Shown in pieces: positions 47,336 through 60,683 of a DNA stretch of 64,000 bases. The translations under genes and the position numbers were made by a program. Origin of the DNA: Proteles cristata cristata (taxonomy: Eukaryota; Chordata; Mammalia; Carnivora; Hyaenidae); the NCBI GenBank assembly GCA_017311185.1, contig JAESUZ010001279.1:1-64000 (forward strand), given 5' to 3'. Each line of letters opens with the position of its first letter. Positions within the stretch are counted from its first letter, which is position 1. The notes beneath the pieces were generated by a model. The model saw only the letters and a list, made by a program, of their open reading frames with translations, was not told where the DNA came from and did no database searches.

Positions 47336-50300
47336 TGGAACAAGATGACTATTGCAGAGACTCAAGAGCTACAAGAAATGGCAGCAAATATCCATCAGCC
47401 AAAGATACAACGTGAAACAAGGGGTCGCATAAAAAGTTAGTCATGCTGTAAAGGTCAAGAGACATCGACAAAAGGAAGAAACACAACTCCTAGACTGCTT
47501 TCACCCATGGCTGGTGAATACTTTTAGTAACCGGCAATATCGGCCTCGGGGGACCCCCATAAAACCCAGGGGAACGTGTGGCAGGGGATCTAAGGCTTCC
47601 AAGGATCACAGCCATCACCAGGTAAGAGTCCAGAGACAACTGCCTGAGTGTTTAATTACTATGTGGACACAGAATGGGCAGAAAGGAGATGGGGGCTCGT
47701 TATCTAAATAAAGAAGGATTGCCTGGTCCTGCTTTGCAAACAGAGGGAGTGTCTTGGCTACCAGCAGTGTTGTTAACTTGTACAAATGAGGCACACGCAC
47801 TTCCTGTTCCCTCTTCTGCACAGTCACAGTGCCAATTCACTGTGACATCACTGGCCTCGGAAATAACTTTCTTAAAAGTTGTATGTAATTACTATATTAA
47901 TATATGTATATAATCTCAGCCAATGAGAGCTGGGGAGGGAGGCTCGCTGTCCACATGGGGCCTTCATTCAGCAGAACACACTGCACCATAAACCCTCTGA
48001 GCTAAAGAGTCTTTCCGTGTTATCTGAAGTTGAGCGTATTCTGCAAAACACACTGCTTACTCTCCTTTGGCTTTTCTCTCTGCCACTTATTTCATATCCT
48101 AGGGAACGGTTCTGACTCGTTGTTGCAGGTAAAATGTGTTTAAGTGATCACTCTGGACTTGCCTCAAAGAGACAAAGGAAGACTATTACACTGGATGTCA
48201 ACAAGCCAGTTTCCAGACAGCAATGGAACTTTTTGGGTGGTACAGGAACCTGGGGGTGAGGTTCAGCGAGCCCCAGGGGACGGGGTTGGGGGGCAGGATT
48301 GCTTTGCCATGTAAGGAGCATCACAAGCAGCACTGCACACCTGGGAGACAGGATCGAGGGCCGGTGGTGACGGAGCGTCCAGGTGGAAGCCAGAATAACG
48401 ACGTGAAGAGCAAGCCCTCCTAACTTCTACCCCTTCTTTGTCATGGTCTACCCTGCCTGATGTTATGTTGGGGGGCCTGGCCGAGAGCCCAGAGTGGTGG
48501 GCAGGGGCAGGCCGCCAGGGGGCCACCCCCCCACAGGAGCACTGCTGGGCTTGGAAAGAGCAGGCAGCTGCAGTGGAATGTCTGTAGCATCACACAAAAA
48601 AACCCCCAAAACACCGCAAGATAGAAGGACAAGAGTCTTTTCCACTACTGCCCTCAGGGGAAACAGCGGGGGGGCACAGGGAAGAATTCTTGAATGCCGC
48701 CTGGAGTGAGGGGTTCCCAGAACCAGAACAGTGTCTTCTGACACAGGCCAGTGCCCTTAATTGCCAGGCTTCTGTTTTGCTGCGAGCAGACTGCAAATTG
48801 GGGGCCAGAAATAAAGTCTCTGGAGACGAGGGGAGAGGCTGAATCTGCCCCCAAGGGCCTTTCTTCCTGCTGGGCCCTTCCTTTATTTATTCAGAGCACT
48901 CAGCCTTTCCTCTGAGTAAATACTGAACAAATATTTTAAAACCACCGTTTAAACAGTGTGGAATTATTAGCCTGTCTCCACCCGGCCCCGTGCTCGGCTG
49001 CTGTGCTAACCTCGTCCCCCTAAGCTTGAGGGTGAGGGAACAGCCCTGGGTGTCGTACACTTCCGGTGGCAGCGCCATCTTCAGAGGAGACGAAGCTCAG
49101 GCCCTGCTCGGACCAGAAGGGGCGCAGCCAGTGCCCGGGGCCTCATTTTGGGCTAAGCTAGGAGAAGGGTGGATGTCTGGGCATGGAGGTTTCTACGGGA
49201 AAGTAGGAGATGGCAATGCCATGGAACTTTTCAGACCCAGAGGAGAAGGAGAGCTGCGGTGAGGTGACTGAGGTGACCGAGGGTCTCCTTGAAGACGAGA
49301 AATTCGGAGAGAGGCAGAGGCAGTGCTGAGATTTTCTCTAACAACCTCAGGAGTCCCGAGGTTCTTCTCTTGAGGAATGCAGTAGTCAGTCCCTGAGAGG
49401 CTTTGGTTTAGAGCGACACCCTAGAAACCCAAGTGTGTTTACTGGTCTCCTGCACAGCCCGCCAAAGGGGCAGAGGCAGAGCCCTGCCTGAGACGTGCTT
49501 CCTCCCTTGGGGCTCACGGGAGCCATCTAGCCTTGGCTAGAGACAGTAGTACGAACAACCTAGAACCCAGTAATATCCAGGGCTCAATCGTCTTCTTGGC
49601 CTCCTCAACTTCAAATGCGGTGAGCACAGCTCCTGCTCAGGCCCCTAGTGTAGAGCTGCTCAGGACATTCTTCCACCAGCCCGACTGGAAATACCGGAAA
49701 AGCAAAGGGAGCTGCCCTCAGAGGCAGCGTTGGTATTTTCTTTCCTTTTGGCCAGTTCAATTTTAAATAGAAACTGGAATAATAATTATAATGATACATG
49801 TTTACAAGTTTTAACTAATTGATCCCTTGGAGTCCTCGTCTAGGGCAAGAGCATTCTACCCACCTCATACATCAGGAAAACAAGAGGCCATATGGTTGGG
49901 CTGGGCTGGGTGGTCGCTGGTGTCAGTAGGAGAGTAGAGAGGTGGGTGTGAACAGTTCTTGACTTCTTGGCCTGTGTCCAGATCGCTGGGCCTTGCAGCC
50001 CCTAGAAGGGGTAACACATGAGAAATTGAGGTGGACCAGACCATAAACCATCAGGAGCAGTTGGCTCTAGCTGGGAGGGTGGGTTCTGTGGCTCTGCCTG
50101 TGCCTGTTTCTCTTGGAGAGACAGGCTTGGTGAGGAGGAAAGCCCAGTTCTTCAGGAGTGTTTTGTTCATCTTTAATTACCAGTTAAAATAAAAACATTC
50201 TGTAGAGAAAACTCCACTTGAAAGAAAACTCCCAAGATACTGTGAAGGTTTCATCTTTCCCTTTTGAATTCTGAGATCTGCAGCCATATCCTCCACTGTT

Positions 50301-52019
50301 GGCCTAAAAAAAAAAATTGTCTACAGAAATACACACATGAGGTATTGGGGACACCAATACCCGAGCATGGAGGTGGAGTCTGTATGGTAACCCTCAGCCA
50401 AACCCTTCAAGCCAGGCTCTGACCTACTTATTATGAACCCCTTTAACCTGTTTTAGCAAGTGGTGTCTAGATTTTCTCTTGATTCTACCTTCTCTATCTG
50501 CCAGCAATAGCTTTCTCAACAAATTACGGTGAGATGGTGGGTGTAGGTGAGGGGAGAAGGGTCATAAAGGCCTTCAATGGTCATGACTATTTCAAGGTCA
50601 GGGAGGTGGTAGAAACTGAGGGAAGCAGGTTGGAAATCCTCCGGCCCCACCAGATGAAGACACACACACGGAGGCATGCCGGTGAGCAAAGAAATGCAGG
50701 CTGGGTTCCCAGAGAGAATTGCTGCTGTTTTTTAATACAACTGGAGGGTCAAGTACGATCCTTGCAGAGTGTAACAAGGCAGGGTAGCAGTCCTGTGGGG
50801 AAGCATAGCCTTGCATCTCAATGGGTTCTCCTTCTGAACCCACAGTAGGCATTTACTTAGTCTTGATCCCATATCACCTGGCGGTGTTGACCGATATTTC
50901 ATATGTGGATGCCCTATTCCCCCAACTCACATGTAGACTTTTGAGTAGGAGGGACCAGAGTTTTCATAATCAATATGAAATAAAATGATTGATCAAAAAG
51001 TTTACCCTTGTGTGTTATCAGCTGAGGGACATAAACTAATTTCAGTTTCATTCTTATTGCTTGATTTCTTTTCATCGTTCCAAGTTTCCTGTTAAGGCCC
51101 AAGCTTTAAGAGTCTTCCCCAATGCAAAGAGCACATCTGGGAGACATGTGTTTCATTTCTTTGCTTTTTCACAATGGTAATTTTTTGGGCTACTACAGGA
51201 AGCTCATGGATTCAGAAGTACAAGGAGCCCCACCAAGGCCTAAGGTGATATCCATTGATGCTATCAGCAGGTCTGAATGCCAACATCTGCTTAAAGAGTG
51301 ATTGCCCTGAGAGGTTCATTTGGTTGGTCTGTTTGCAGGTGATAACCTCATATTGAAGTAATTTCTCCCCACCAAAGGGTCTAGAATAGGTTCAGTTGTA
51401 ATCTATTTTACGTAGTTGTGACTGCCTTTAGAAACCTGGAAAGCGTTATTAAGAGTGTGTGTCTAGGCAAATGGATAACTTTTCCAGCTCAACAGTCTGT
51501 GAACACCATTAGTAACCCTTGAAATGGTTCTCCCGGAAGTGTGGCCTGTTAATAACTCTGCCCTCATGCTCCTATGTGAGCCGAACAATGAGATAATGTA
51601 TAACTTTGCAAGTAGCCCAAAGTGCTGTGAGTTGACAGCCTGCTCAGGGAGACAGAGATGTTGTGCCATCCTGTACCCAGAAAATGCTACTAAAGGGAGA
51701 GTGGGAAATTATCAACTTCCTCTTGCTCGTAGATTGATTTGTCACTCTTGTCGATAAACCAAAAAATGACAAACTGATATACTATGGTGCTGGGTACCTT
51801 CATTGGCTCAGAGAAGGGCTCCTTGTCAGGCCATCAGAAGTGCTGAGATAACTTATGCGGCAAAGGAGAGAGAATCCTTCCATCAATAGCTATTAATTGA
51901 CTTTCACTTTGCAGGAACATATTAAGTGCTTGGATGTAGACAGAAAAATATGCCCTCAGGGTATGTGTACTCCAGTGAGGGAGATAAGGCACAAAATGAA
52001 AAGCTACTTAAGATTCAAG
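47336..52019. other. Repeat-poor presumed intronic DNA
   Basis: 4.7 kb with no SINE, LTR or named L1 piece recognised and no supported gene. Overlapping frames cluster at 48.2-48.9 kb, where G+C is higher. Confidence 0.45.
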
Positions 52020-52307
52020 GTAATGGAATATCTACCCTTTGGGATAATATTCAGTCATTACAGTGAATGAAGTGGATCCGGAAGTACTGAGAGCCAAGCG
52101 GAAAAAGGCCAGTAGCAGAACAAGTAAAGCACCTATGTGTGTATGAACATATGCATATACACAAATGAATAAATGTCACCAAAATGGTGATGGAAGTTCC
52201 TTCTAGGGAGGGTAGTGATATTGGGGGAGGGCAGTGAAAGACATCTTTCATATTTCTACTCCACATAAATTATTTAGAACAATAAAATACTTCTATATTT
52301 CTTATGT
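52020..52307 (+). mobile_element. Old LINE-1 3' end
   Basis: GGAATATCTACCCTTTGGGA, TCAGTCATTACAGTGAATGA, then CACCAAAATGGTGATGGAAG, resembling an ancient L1M 3' UTR. A young SINE follows it directly. Confidence 0.6.
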
Positions 52308-52319
52308 AAAAAGAGGGGA

Positions 52320-52577
52320 GGGGCGCCTGGGTGGCTTAGTCGGTTAAGCGTCCGACTTTCGCTTAGGTCATGATCTCGCGGTTCGTGGGTTCAAGCCCCA
52401 CGTCGGGCTCTGTGCTGACTGCAGCTCAGAGCCTGAAGCCTGCTTCAGTCTGTGACTCCCTCTCCCTCTGACCCTCCCCTGCTCACGCTGTCTCTCTCTC
52501 TCTCCTAGAAATAATAAAACATTAAAAAAAAAAAAAGAAAAGAAAAGAAAAAAGAAAAAAGAAAGGAAAAAAAAAAG
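52320..52577 (+). mobile_element. CAN-SINE, plus strand, second class
   Basis: Second-class copy with a long (GAAAA)n tail. Flanks AAAAGAGGGGA at 52309-52319 and 52578-52588 match exactly. Confidence 0.95.
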
Positions 52578-52588
52578 AAAAGAGGGGA

Positions 52589-54229
52589 AAGAGTGGAAAA
52601 ATATAACAGAGAAGTACACGATACATGCCAGTAGGTGACCCCAGAGGTTGGTGCGGTGGTCTGAACTCTGCAGCTGCCCCTGCCACCTTCTCCTGGTGTT
52701 CAGAACCCAGCTTTGCTCAGGAATGGGTGCACATGTCTTTGGAAATACCTGGAAAAAAGAAAAGAATGGTGGTTCCCATCCCTCTGCAATGATCCCTTGT
52801 GCTTCACCATATGATATAAACAGGGCCAGTGAGATTTAAAGGGATGCCCAGGCGGCTGCTGGTTAAGCTTTGCTCTTAAAGAGAGGAGCAGAGAGGAAGG
52901 CTTCTCCCTTCTACTGGATACTGCAGTGTCTGGATGTGAGTATTGGCATGCAGCAGCCATCTTGTGCCTGAAGGAGCTACCCACGGGACCAAGCCGAACA
53001 CTGAGGATGCTGGTAGAAAGAGGGAGAAACCGGAGTCCTTGAAGACATGTTGAGCCACTGAATCAAACTACCCAGAGCTGCCTGCCCTGCCTCAGGACTT
53101 CTGCTCCAATGAGAGAACACACTTTTCTTTTTGTTGAGGTAGATTATCCATTACTTGCAACCCAACACAGCCTGATGGCCCTTCAATCAGCTGGAGTCCT
53201 GTCTGGGGCCTCAAGCCCCTTGGGCACAGCTGAGGGGGCCTTTGGGCCCTCAGCACCATGACTCCTGGACACTAGAATATACTCCAGAGTGGAGAAGGAG
53301 TCACAAACCCTTTGGGCAGGGAGGAGACTCATGGACCGATTCCCCTGGCATGTCAGTGGGTGAGCAGGGCTGCATCTGTTGAGGGAAGAGGATATCAGAC
53401 AAATAGCCCCAAAATCTGCCCCTGGGGGTTTTGATACAAGTTCCTAACAGGCCAAAAGAGCCATCACAGCCAAAGGTTACTTGGAGGGAATGTTTCCTTT
53501 CCTTGGAGCAGAGAGCCCCCCCAGTGCTTCGGGAGGAGTGAGAAAGGAGGACATAAGCAGATTCCCAAGGGCAGGGATTGAGTGTGGGGCTGGGGTGGTG
53601 GCTGCCCACAGTACCCCAGGCCAGGCAGCAGTGGACTCGAGCAGTCTGGAGGTGGCTCACAGCCACGTGCACTGGGGAAGAGGCGAGAAAGGCTGGGAGT
53701 CAGCGCACTGCAGGTGTTCCCAGGATGCCCCGCAAATTCCCCCAGAAGTGATAATGGTTTTGATTGGTTTGTAGAGGAGTCTACCTGAATTAAACTCCAG
53801 CCCCTAAACTGCTATTGATTTAAAATGTTTTAAACTGGGATAATTCCTTGCAGTGTGTTGGAGCTGGGCCCCAGAAGGGAGGACAGGGAAATGAAGTTTT
53901 ACTTATTGTGGTTGCTTGAGGGAGAGAGGGAGGAGAGAGAGAGAGAGAGAGATGATTTCTGGTCCTAAACCTGATCCTAAGGAGGGAGGTGACTGGTTTC
54001 TACTTGGGCTCTGAACACCAGACCTTGCATGGAGGTATCTGTTTCTTTTCCTGGTCTCACCTCCAGCTTGAAATCAATCACCTTGCTCATTTCTTGGAGC
54101 GAAGTCAAGGAAGGCTTACTGTTAAATCAAAAACTCTGATTGGGGTACAAAACCCAACCCTTGCTTTCAAACCGCTCTGTGGAACTCTAAAGTGACATGA
54201 CTGTACTCCAGAGACCCCAGATGCTCAAC
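52589..54229. other. Unassigned stretch
   Basis: No gene recognised. A short (AG)n run lies at about 53930-53952. Confidence 0.45.
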
Positions 54230-55008
54230 TCCAATCTCATTAAAACAAATTTCCCCACCTCACACCCAGTAGGATGGCTATTATATGTATAATTACACAT
54301 ATAACATGCATAACAGAAAAATAAAACCTAACAAGTGTTGGTGAGGTTGTAGAGAAAATGGAGCCCTCAGCCATTGCTGGGGGGAACGTAAACTGGTGCA
54401 GCCACTATGGAAAACAGTATGGAGGCTCCTCAAGAAATTACACATAGAATTACTATCATATGATCCTACAATTCTGCTCCTAGATATATATCCCCAAAAT
54501 TCAAAGCAGGGTCTCAAAACAGATACCCATATTCCCATGTTCATAGCAGCATTAGCCACAATAGCCAAATGGTAGAAACAACTCAGATGTCCATTGATGA
54601 CTGACTGCACAAACAAAATGTGGATATGCATACAACAGAGTATTATTCAGTCTTTCAGAGGAATGAAGTTCTGATATATGCTACAACATGGAAGACCCTC
54701 GAAAACATTCTATTAAGTGAACAAAGCCAGACACAAAAGGACAAGTCGTATGATTCCACGCATATGAGGCACCTAAAGGAATCAAATTCATAGAGACAGA
54801 AAGTGGATAGTGGCTTCCAGGGGTTGGGGAGGGAGGAACAGGGAGTTAGTGTTTAATGGGTAGAGTTTCTGTTTGGTTTAATGAAAAATCCTAGAAATGG
54901 ATAGTGGTGATGGTTGTACAACAGTATGAATATACTCAATGTCACTGAATTGTACACTCAAAAATGGTTAAAAGGGTAAATTTTATGTTATGAAGATCTT
55001 ACCACAAT
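54230..55008 (+). mobile_element. LINE-1 3' end, about 780 bases
   Basis: Longest L1 piece here: CACACCCAGTAGGATGGCTA, AACTGGTGCAGCCACTATGG, CACAATAGCCAAATGGTAGA, AAGTGAACAAAGCCAGACAC, then 3' UTR AGTGGCTTCCAGGGGTTGGG and TGAATTGTACACTCAAAAAT. Typical L1MA-age 3' end with frame breaks. Confidence 0.9.
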
Positions 55009-55230
55009 ATTACCTTATTTATTTTTTAAATGTTTATTTTTGAGAGAGAGAGAGAGAGCAAGCATGAGCAGGGAAGGGGCACAGTGAGAGGGAGAGAGAG
55101 AATCCCAAGTGGGCTGTGCACTGTCAGCGCAGAGCCCGATGTGAGGCTTGAACTTACGAACTGTAAGATTGTATCCTGAGCTGAAATCACAAGTCAGACG
55201 CTTAACCAACTGAGCCACACACATGCCCCA
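55009..55230 (-). mobile_element. CAN-SINE, minus strand, at an L1 3' end
   Basis: TGTTTATTTTTGAGAGAGAG to GAGCCACACACATGCCCC, moderately diverged. It abuts the terminal ACCACAATATT of the L1. Confidence 0.9.
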
Positions 55231-56483
55231 ATTTTACAATTTTAAAAATTAATTTTTAAAAGTATTAAAATTAAATAATAATAAAATAATAAGTAAGTTA
55301 ATAACTAAAAACTGTAATAAAACATCATAAGCTTTCAGATACTCAAAAAATACACTGTTTATACATTGGAGACCACCTGTCAAATTGTGCTTCTTTCTTG
55401 CTTTCTCTTTGTGTCCGCTCAGGAATCAAGCTCTTCCCAGCATTCCTCTGAGGCAGTTCACATATATTACAAATATGACAGTGGTTTGGAAGCTTGTATC
55501 TCCTGCCCGAATCTTCTAAAAATTCAGACTTACTCTTACCCACTCAGATAAAACTGTGGGAGCCTAGCTGTGACCTGCTTTCGTCACAGTCCCAGACCCA
55601 GTTGAGTAAAGACACCTGTGACATGCCCAATGATGATGTGATATTTGTTATTTAAGTTTCCAATGCATCACGTATGACTTTGATATTTATGAACAAGAAC
55701 ACAAACTACCATTGGACACTGTCAGTGCTCTGCTTTGGAATAGAACTTCCCTCTCTCTCCTCTTTCAAGCACTAGTCAGTTTAATCAAAGAGCATCTGGA
55801 CACAGCCATCTATAACTTGCTCTTGATTTTCCTGTTCCTTAAACTATACAAATGCCATCCATTTGAACTCATAAAATAAAATTTTGCAAATAAAATACTA
55901 TGTTTGTTTCAAACACTGGGGTTTCTATAAGATTTGAATTCCAGAAAGTTTCTGCTGAGGGAAAATGTTTGAAAAGCACTGTATTTGCTCAAATCCCCCT
56001 TGGTTCAATTTTGGTAAACGTTCATTGAAGCCTCTGTTCAATTATTAGCCGAACATGCAGTAAGTTCATGGGGAAAGCCAAGTAAGGGAGTTAAATTCAC
56101 ACTGTATGCAAGATAGAAATGGCTTTTACATCTTAAATGGGAAAAAAATCAAAAGAAGAAGAAAAATTCATGACACATGAAAATTTATATGGAATTCAAA
56201 TTTCAGTGTCCGTAAGTAAAGAGTTATTGGAACCTGGTCACATTTATTCATTTTTGTCTTCTCCTCACTGGTTTTGTCTTACCATTGCAGAGTTGAGTAT
56301 TTCTGACAGAGACCACCTAGTCCCAAAGCCTAAATATTTACTATCTAATCCTTTACAGAAGGAGTTTGTGAACCCCTGGGTTAGACAATGTCTCCATCCA
56401 GTGAAGTCTGAGTATCAAGACCTGCGATGCCCACCAATCATCTTGATGTTGGGGAAGGTTACTGCAGAGTCACTCAGTCTGGA
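55231..56483. other. Unassigned AT-rich stretch
   Basis: No gene or named repeat recognised. Confidence 0.45.
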
Positions 56484-56675
56484 TCAGTGGCTCTCCAGCT
56501 CGGGCAGAACCAGTCCCCAGGGGGACATCCAGAAGCGTGTGGGCATAACTTCTGTTGTTACCATAATGGGGATATCATGGGTGTTACGTGGACAGGGACT
56601 CAGGATCTGAAACACCCAACAACCTATGGCACAGACCGACACAAAATTATCCTGCCCCAAGCATCAATGGCACAT
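56484..56675 (+). mobile_element. MER20-like hAT transposon relic
   Basis: CAGTGGCTCTCCAGCTCGGG start, GTCCCCAGGGGGACATCC, TTATCCTGCCCCAAGCATCA near the end, matching MER20. Confidence 0.75.
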
Positions 56676-56705
56676 CCATTAATAAATAGTGATCCACAAA
56701 ATCAC

Positions 56706-56900
56706 TGTGATGGTTAATCTTATGTGTTGACTTGATTGCGCCATCATAATTGGGTATTTGGCCAAACACTATTCTTTTAACTTTGAGTAAAGCACATTGC
56801 CTCCAACTCAATCAGTAGAAGGCCTTAATAAAACAAAAAATGACTGACCTCCCTGAGCAAGAGGGCGTTTTACCCGAAGAAGGCCATTGGACTCACACTG
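56706..56900 (+). mobile_element. Ancient interspersed repeat, family uncertain
   Basis: Starts TGTGATGGTTAATCTTATGT then GTTGACTTGATTG, a well-known opening of an old mammalian LTR-like repeat I cannot name with confidence. The right boundary is unclear. Confidence 0.5.
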
Positions 56901-57132
56901 CAACTCTTCAGAAAGTAATGTGGAAATCTGTTGCATCCGTTCCCTCATCTCTTTCTGCTCAGCCTTCCCTGCTCCCAGGGAAGGAAACCTGCTGATGCCA
57001 TTGGTCCCAGTGGCTTCTCCACTGCTGCCAACCACTCAGTTCAGTGCTTCCCCGAGAGAGAGAGTTCACAGAGTGCAGCGTCCTGAGAGGACGTGGGAGT
57101 CCCCGCAAGAGCCCTAGGCATCCGAGTCTCAG

Positions 57133-57786
57133 AGGCCTGGAGCCGCTGTAACAAGTCAGCACAAACTAGGTGGCTTAAAACGACAGAAGTGTGGGGGCGC
57201 CCGGGCGGCTCACTCGGTTAAGCATCTGGCTTGGGTCGCGATGTCACGGCCGGGGGCCCGAGCCCCGCGTCGGGCTCTGTGCTGACAGTGCAGGGCCTGC
57301 TGTGGAGTCTCTCTCTCCCTCTGTCTCTGCTCCTACCCAGCTTGCTCACTGTCTCTCAAAATAAAGTTAAGAAAACCTTTTTTTTTTTAGAATAAAACCA
57401 ATGGGAGTATATTCTCTCACAGCACTGGAGGCTGGAAGTCTGAAGTCGAGGTGTTGGTGGGGCCATACCCCCTCTAGGGAAGGGCCCGTCCTCGCCTCTT
57501 CTGGCGTCTGGTGCTCGCCCATAACCTTCGGCACTCCTTGCCTTGTAGACATGACACTCTAGTCTCCGTGCCTGCCCGTCTTCACGTGGCCATATTCCCT
57601 CTGTGTCCGAATTTCCCTCTCCTTATACGGATGCCAGACAGTGGATTAGGGGCCACCCTTCCCAGTGTGACCTCATCTCAACTCCATGATATCTGCAAAG
57701 AGCCTGCTTCCGAACGAAGCCACCCTCCCAGCTATCAGGGGTTAAGGTCTGATCATCTCTTTGGGGGACACAGCTCCACCCACCAC
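57133..57786 (-). mobile_element. MaLR-type solo LTR, minus strand, split by a SINE
   Basis: AACTAGGTGGCTTAAAACGA, then after the SINE ACAGCACTGGAGGCTGGAAG, TGACCTCATCTCAACTCCAT and ATATCTGCAAAGAGCCTGCT. Same family and orientation as 39709-40155. Confidence 0.8.
57193..57395 (+). mobile_element. CAN-SINE, plus strand, inside an LTR
   Basis: GGGGCGCCCGGGCGGCTCAC head, unusually CpG-rich, to AAAATAAAGTTAAGAAAA. Flanks AAAACGACAGAAGTGT and AAAACCAATGGGAGTAT are imperfect duplicates. Confidence 0.9.
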
Positions 57787-57997
57787 AGATGCAGACTCCA
57801 TGCAGACTCTAAGCAGTGGCCAGAAGCCACAAAGACCCCACTTAGAACATCTCTTTCCGAGGTCGGTGCAGCCCAGCCTCCTGCCATTCACGTGCGCACA
57901 GGTACCAGCACAGAGGCCCAAGGCAGAGAACAGAAGTCATCCACGTTTATTAGACGTCTGGCAGAAGACCCAGTATGCCTCTTAGAACACTGCCTCC

Positions 57998-58228
57998 TGG
58001 GGCGCCTGGGTGGCTCAGCCTGGTGAGCATCCAATTCAGCTCAGGTCACAATCTCACGAACCTCCTGGGTTTGAGCCCCAGGTCAGACTCTGTGCTGACA
58101 GCTCAGAGCCCGAAGCCTGCTTTAGATTCTGTGTCTCCCTCTCCCTCTGCCTCTCCTCTGCTCACGCTCTGTCCCTCTCTCCTTCAAAACTAAAGAAACA
58201 TTAAAAAACAAAACAAACAAAAAAACAA
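57998..58228 (+). mobile_element. CAN-SINE, plus strand
   Basis: GGGGCGCCTGGGTGGCTCAG to an (AAAC)n tail. Flanks AACACTGCCTCC (57986-57997) and AACACTGCCCTCC (58229-58241) differ by one base. Confidence 0.94.
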
Positions 58229-58241
58229 AACACTGCCCTCC

Positions 58242-60658
58242 GCATGGCGCAGGCTCGCTGCTCTGCAGAGCGGCTCTTGTGGGATGTGGGTGCGGGGGGC
58301 ACTGCAGCAGCGCCCCGTCCAGTTCCTGAGCCCACAGAGCAGGCGGCCCGGAGGGGCAGTGGCTTGGGGGGTAGATAGCCTTGCTCAAAAAGCTGTCATT
58401 TCAGAAAGGAAAGGGGGAAAATCCGTTTTGTTTTTATATAGGCCCTGGGTATCAAAGATTTACAAACTTGCCTCTGACCACACGATGGCTGAAGTGGAGC
58501 TGGTCTGTAACGATCAGCGTTTTCTTAAACCAGCGGCCCCTCCAACGGACTCCAGGCATCAGCTGGGCTACCCCCGGCTTGCTTGGGAGAAGCCTGGGAT
58601 CAAGTTCGCAGCTTGCAGGGGGCACGGAGGGAAGGGAGGGGGACAGAGGGGGTGGGTGGGTGGGAACATTTTCTACAGGTGGTTTTGCCCCCTCCCGGCT
58701 TCCTGATACACAGGAGAGGAGAGTCAGGGGGCCTGCGGAATATCTCTTTAGCACAGAAATACAGCCTCAGACATGGCATCTTGTAACTGGAGCCACGCAA
58801 ACCTCTACTTCTGAATGTTCCCATGGCAAAGGCACAAATTTTCACAACATTCCAAGAAAATCCTGAAATCGAGTCCTGTATGTAGATGGCTTGGGATTTT
58901 TTTTTTGGCCAAGGAAACAATATTCCACGCATCAGAGGTGCATCTGTGTGGGCAGATATCTTGGGATGGGTGGAGGGAGGGAGGCCCAGAGCTGGTGGTC
59001 ACTGCTGGGGTGGGGGCCGGAATGCAGGAAGGAGGGCCAAGCCTCCCCCTGTGGCACTGCTGGGGGCGGGGGTGGGGGCTAGGCCAGAGATGGGGAGCCT
59101 CAGGGTAAGGATTCAGGAATGCATTTATCTTCCCCATAACCCCCCTCACTTCTCAATGGAAATGGCAGCATTGCCTTGATTTCCCAACTACAATTCACGC
59201 TGGAGAATGTTTAGTGTTTTATGCATGAAGGCCAGTGGCCATTATCATGCCCTTAGGCTTCAGAGTTTTCTATCAACAGCAAAATGTCAGCTAAAAATTT
59301 GATGTCCCTATCAAATCATTATAGGGAGTTCATGTCGTAACTTGAAAAATAAAGGCCTGGGCCGCCAAGCAGAATCTCTGCACTCCTCATTGTGGATTAA
59401 ACTGATCCCAAATGGAGAAAATGGCAGGCTCTCTGGCACCTACGCTTATTATAAAATCCATCTTCTTTTCATAGCCAATATAATCAAGGCAGCCACACCC
59501 CGTGCTCAGCCAGTCTGGCCTTCCTTTCCCCGATTCCAGACCCCACTCTATGTGAGAATATATATATAATTACCCTGGTGGGCTCGGAGCCTGTCTTGAA
59601 ATAAAGCATCAGAACCCCAGGGGACAGACTCAAACCCAAATCGTGCATCCTGACTTGGCACACGTGTCCTTCCTTGTCTGCCCTTGTTAACTCGGGGAGG
59701 CACTGAGGGCTCCCCAGGATGGGCAGGGGGGTTGCAAACATTCCTGCCCCAGGCCCTGCAAAGGCCTGAGGAACAGAGTCCCCACCCCAGCCCCTTCGGA
59801 GACAGAAGCGTGGCCCTGCCCGTTCCGGCTGCCCTCATTTTCACGAACGCCACGCGGCAGCATCTGGAGGCCACGGTGATATATGGTGCCTTCCAGAGAA
59901 CAGGATGCAGATGTGTGGGGGAGGGTAACCCGAGAACAGTGCAAGAAGATGCTTCTGTCCCCGGAGCTCAACACATAAATTACAAGCCACGATTGCAAAT
60001 TTGAAGGAAAGTATTGGCATTCCTCTCTTTCCCGAACTTTGGCCTTTTGTGCTCAAGGTTAAGTTTGAGAGGAGTGTAGCTTTTACCCAGGATGACTTCT
60101 CCCCATCCTGTTTCAGTCGTCTGCTGGGTCCCCCCCCACACTGTGAGGACGTCTCTCTCGGTGACAAGGTCATGAGCAGCGAGGACCCTGCCTCCGCTGC
60201 CCGGACACTGGCCAGCCACGGATCCCTACTATTCATGCACGGTCTTTCCTGGAAGCAGAAGGAATTTGGGAAGGGAAGGGGCACGTGGGATGGTACGCAC
60301 CCAGGCAGGCAGACATCCAAAGCCGGAGACAACCCGGGCATTTGGTATGGACTGTCCCCTTCCACACCCCACCGTCTGTCCAACATCACTCAGCGTCCTC
60401 AATGGACACTTTCCTTACCTTATGCCTCTACCCTTCCAGCTACAGGGAGCAGGGATGAGCCGGAGGCCACCAGGAATCCCACAGACAGAGGGTTACAGGC
60501 CCCACACCCTTTGCGTGTGTTGGTCTTTCTGACTCTACAGAGCAGACAGATGGCTTCAAATAATAGCTTGGTTGTCTGCACCTCACCCCATGGCTGTCCC
60601 AGATTTTAGAAACTACTGGTCCTTCTCTTGAAATTTTATTTGGATGTGAATACACGAG
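58242..60658. other. Repeat-poor stretch, partly GC-rich
   Basis: No gene recognised. Frames up to 202 codons (60001-60609, plus) lack domains. The segment 59160-59350 is AT-rich, free of recognisable repeats and a candidate conserved element. Confidence 0.45.
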
Positions 60659-60683
60659 GTGTGTGTGTGTGTGTGTGTGTGTG
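60659..60683. repeat. (GT)n microsatellite
   Basis: About 12 GT units. Confidence 0.95.

Noticed and set aside
52835..52880. GGATGCCCAGGCGGCTGCTGGTTAAGC, possible SINE head fragment
   Set aside because: Only about 28 bases resemble the head and no body or tail follows, so it is too short to call.
57511..58026. 171-codon plus-strand open frame
   Set aside because: Runs through an antisense LTR and into a SINE.
60001..60609. 202-codon plus-strand open frame
   Set aside because: Composition-like sequence without domains, overlapped by an open minus-strand frame. No splice or promoter support.
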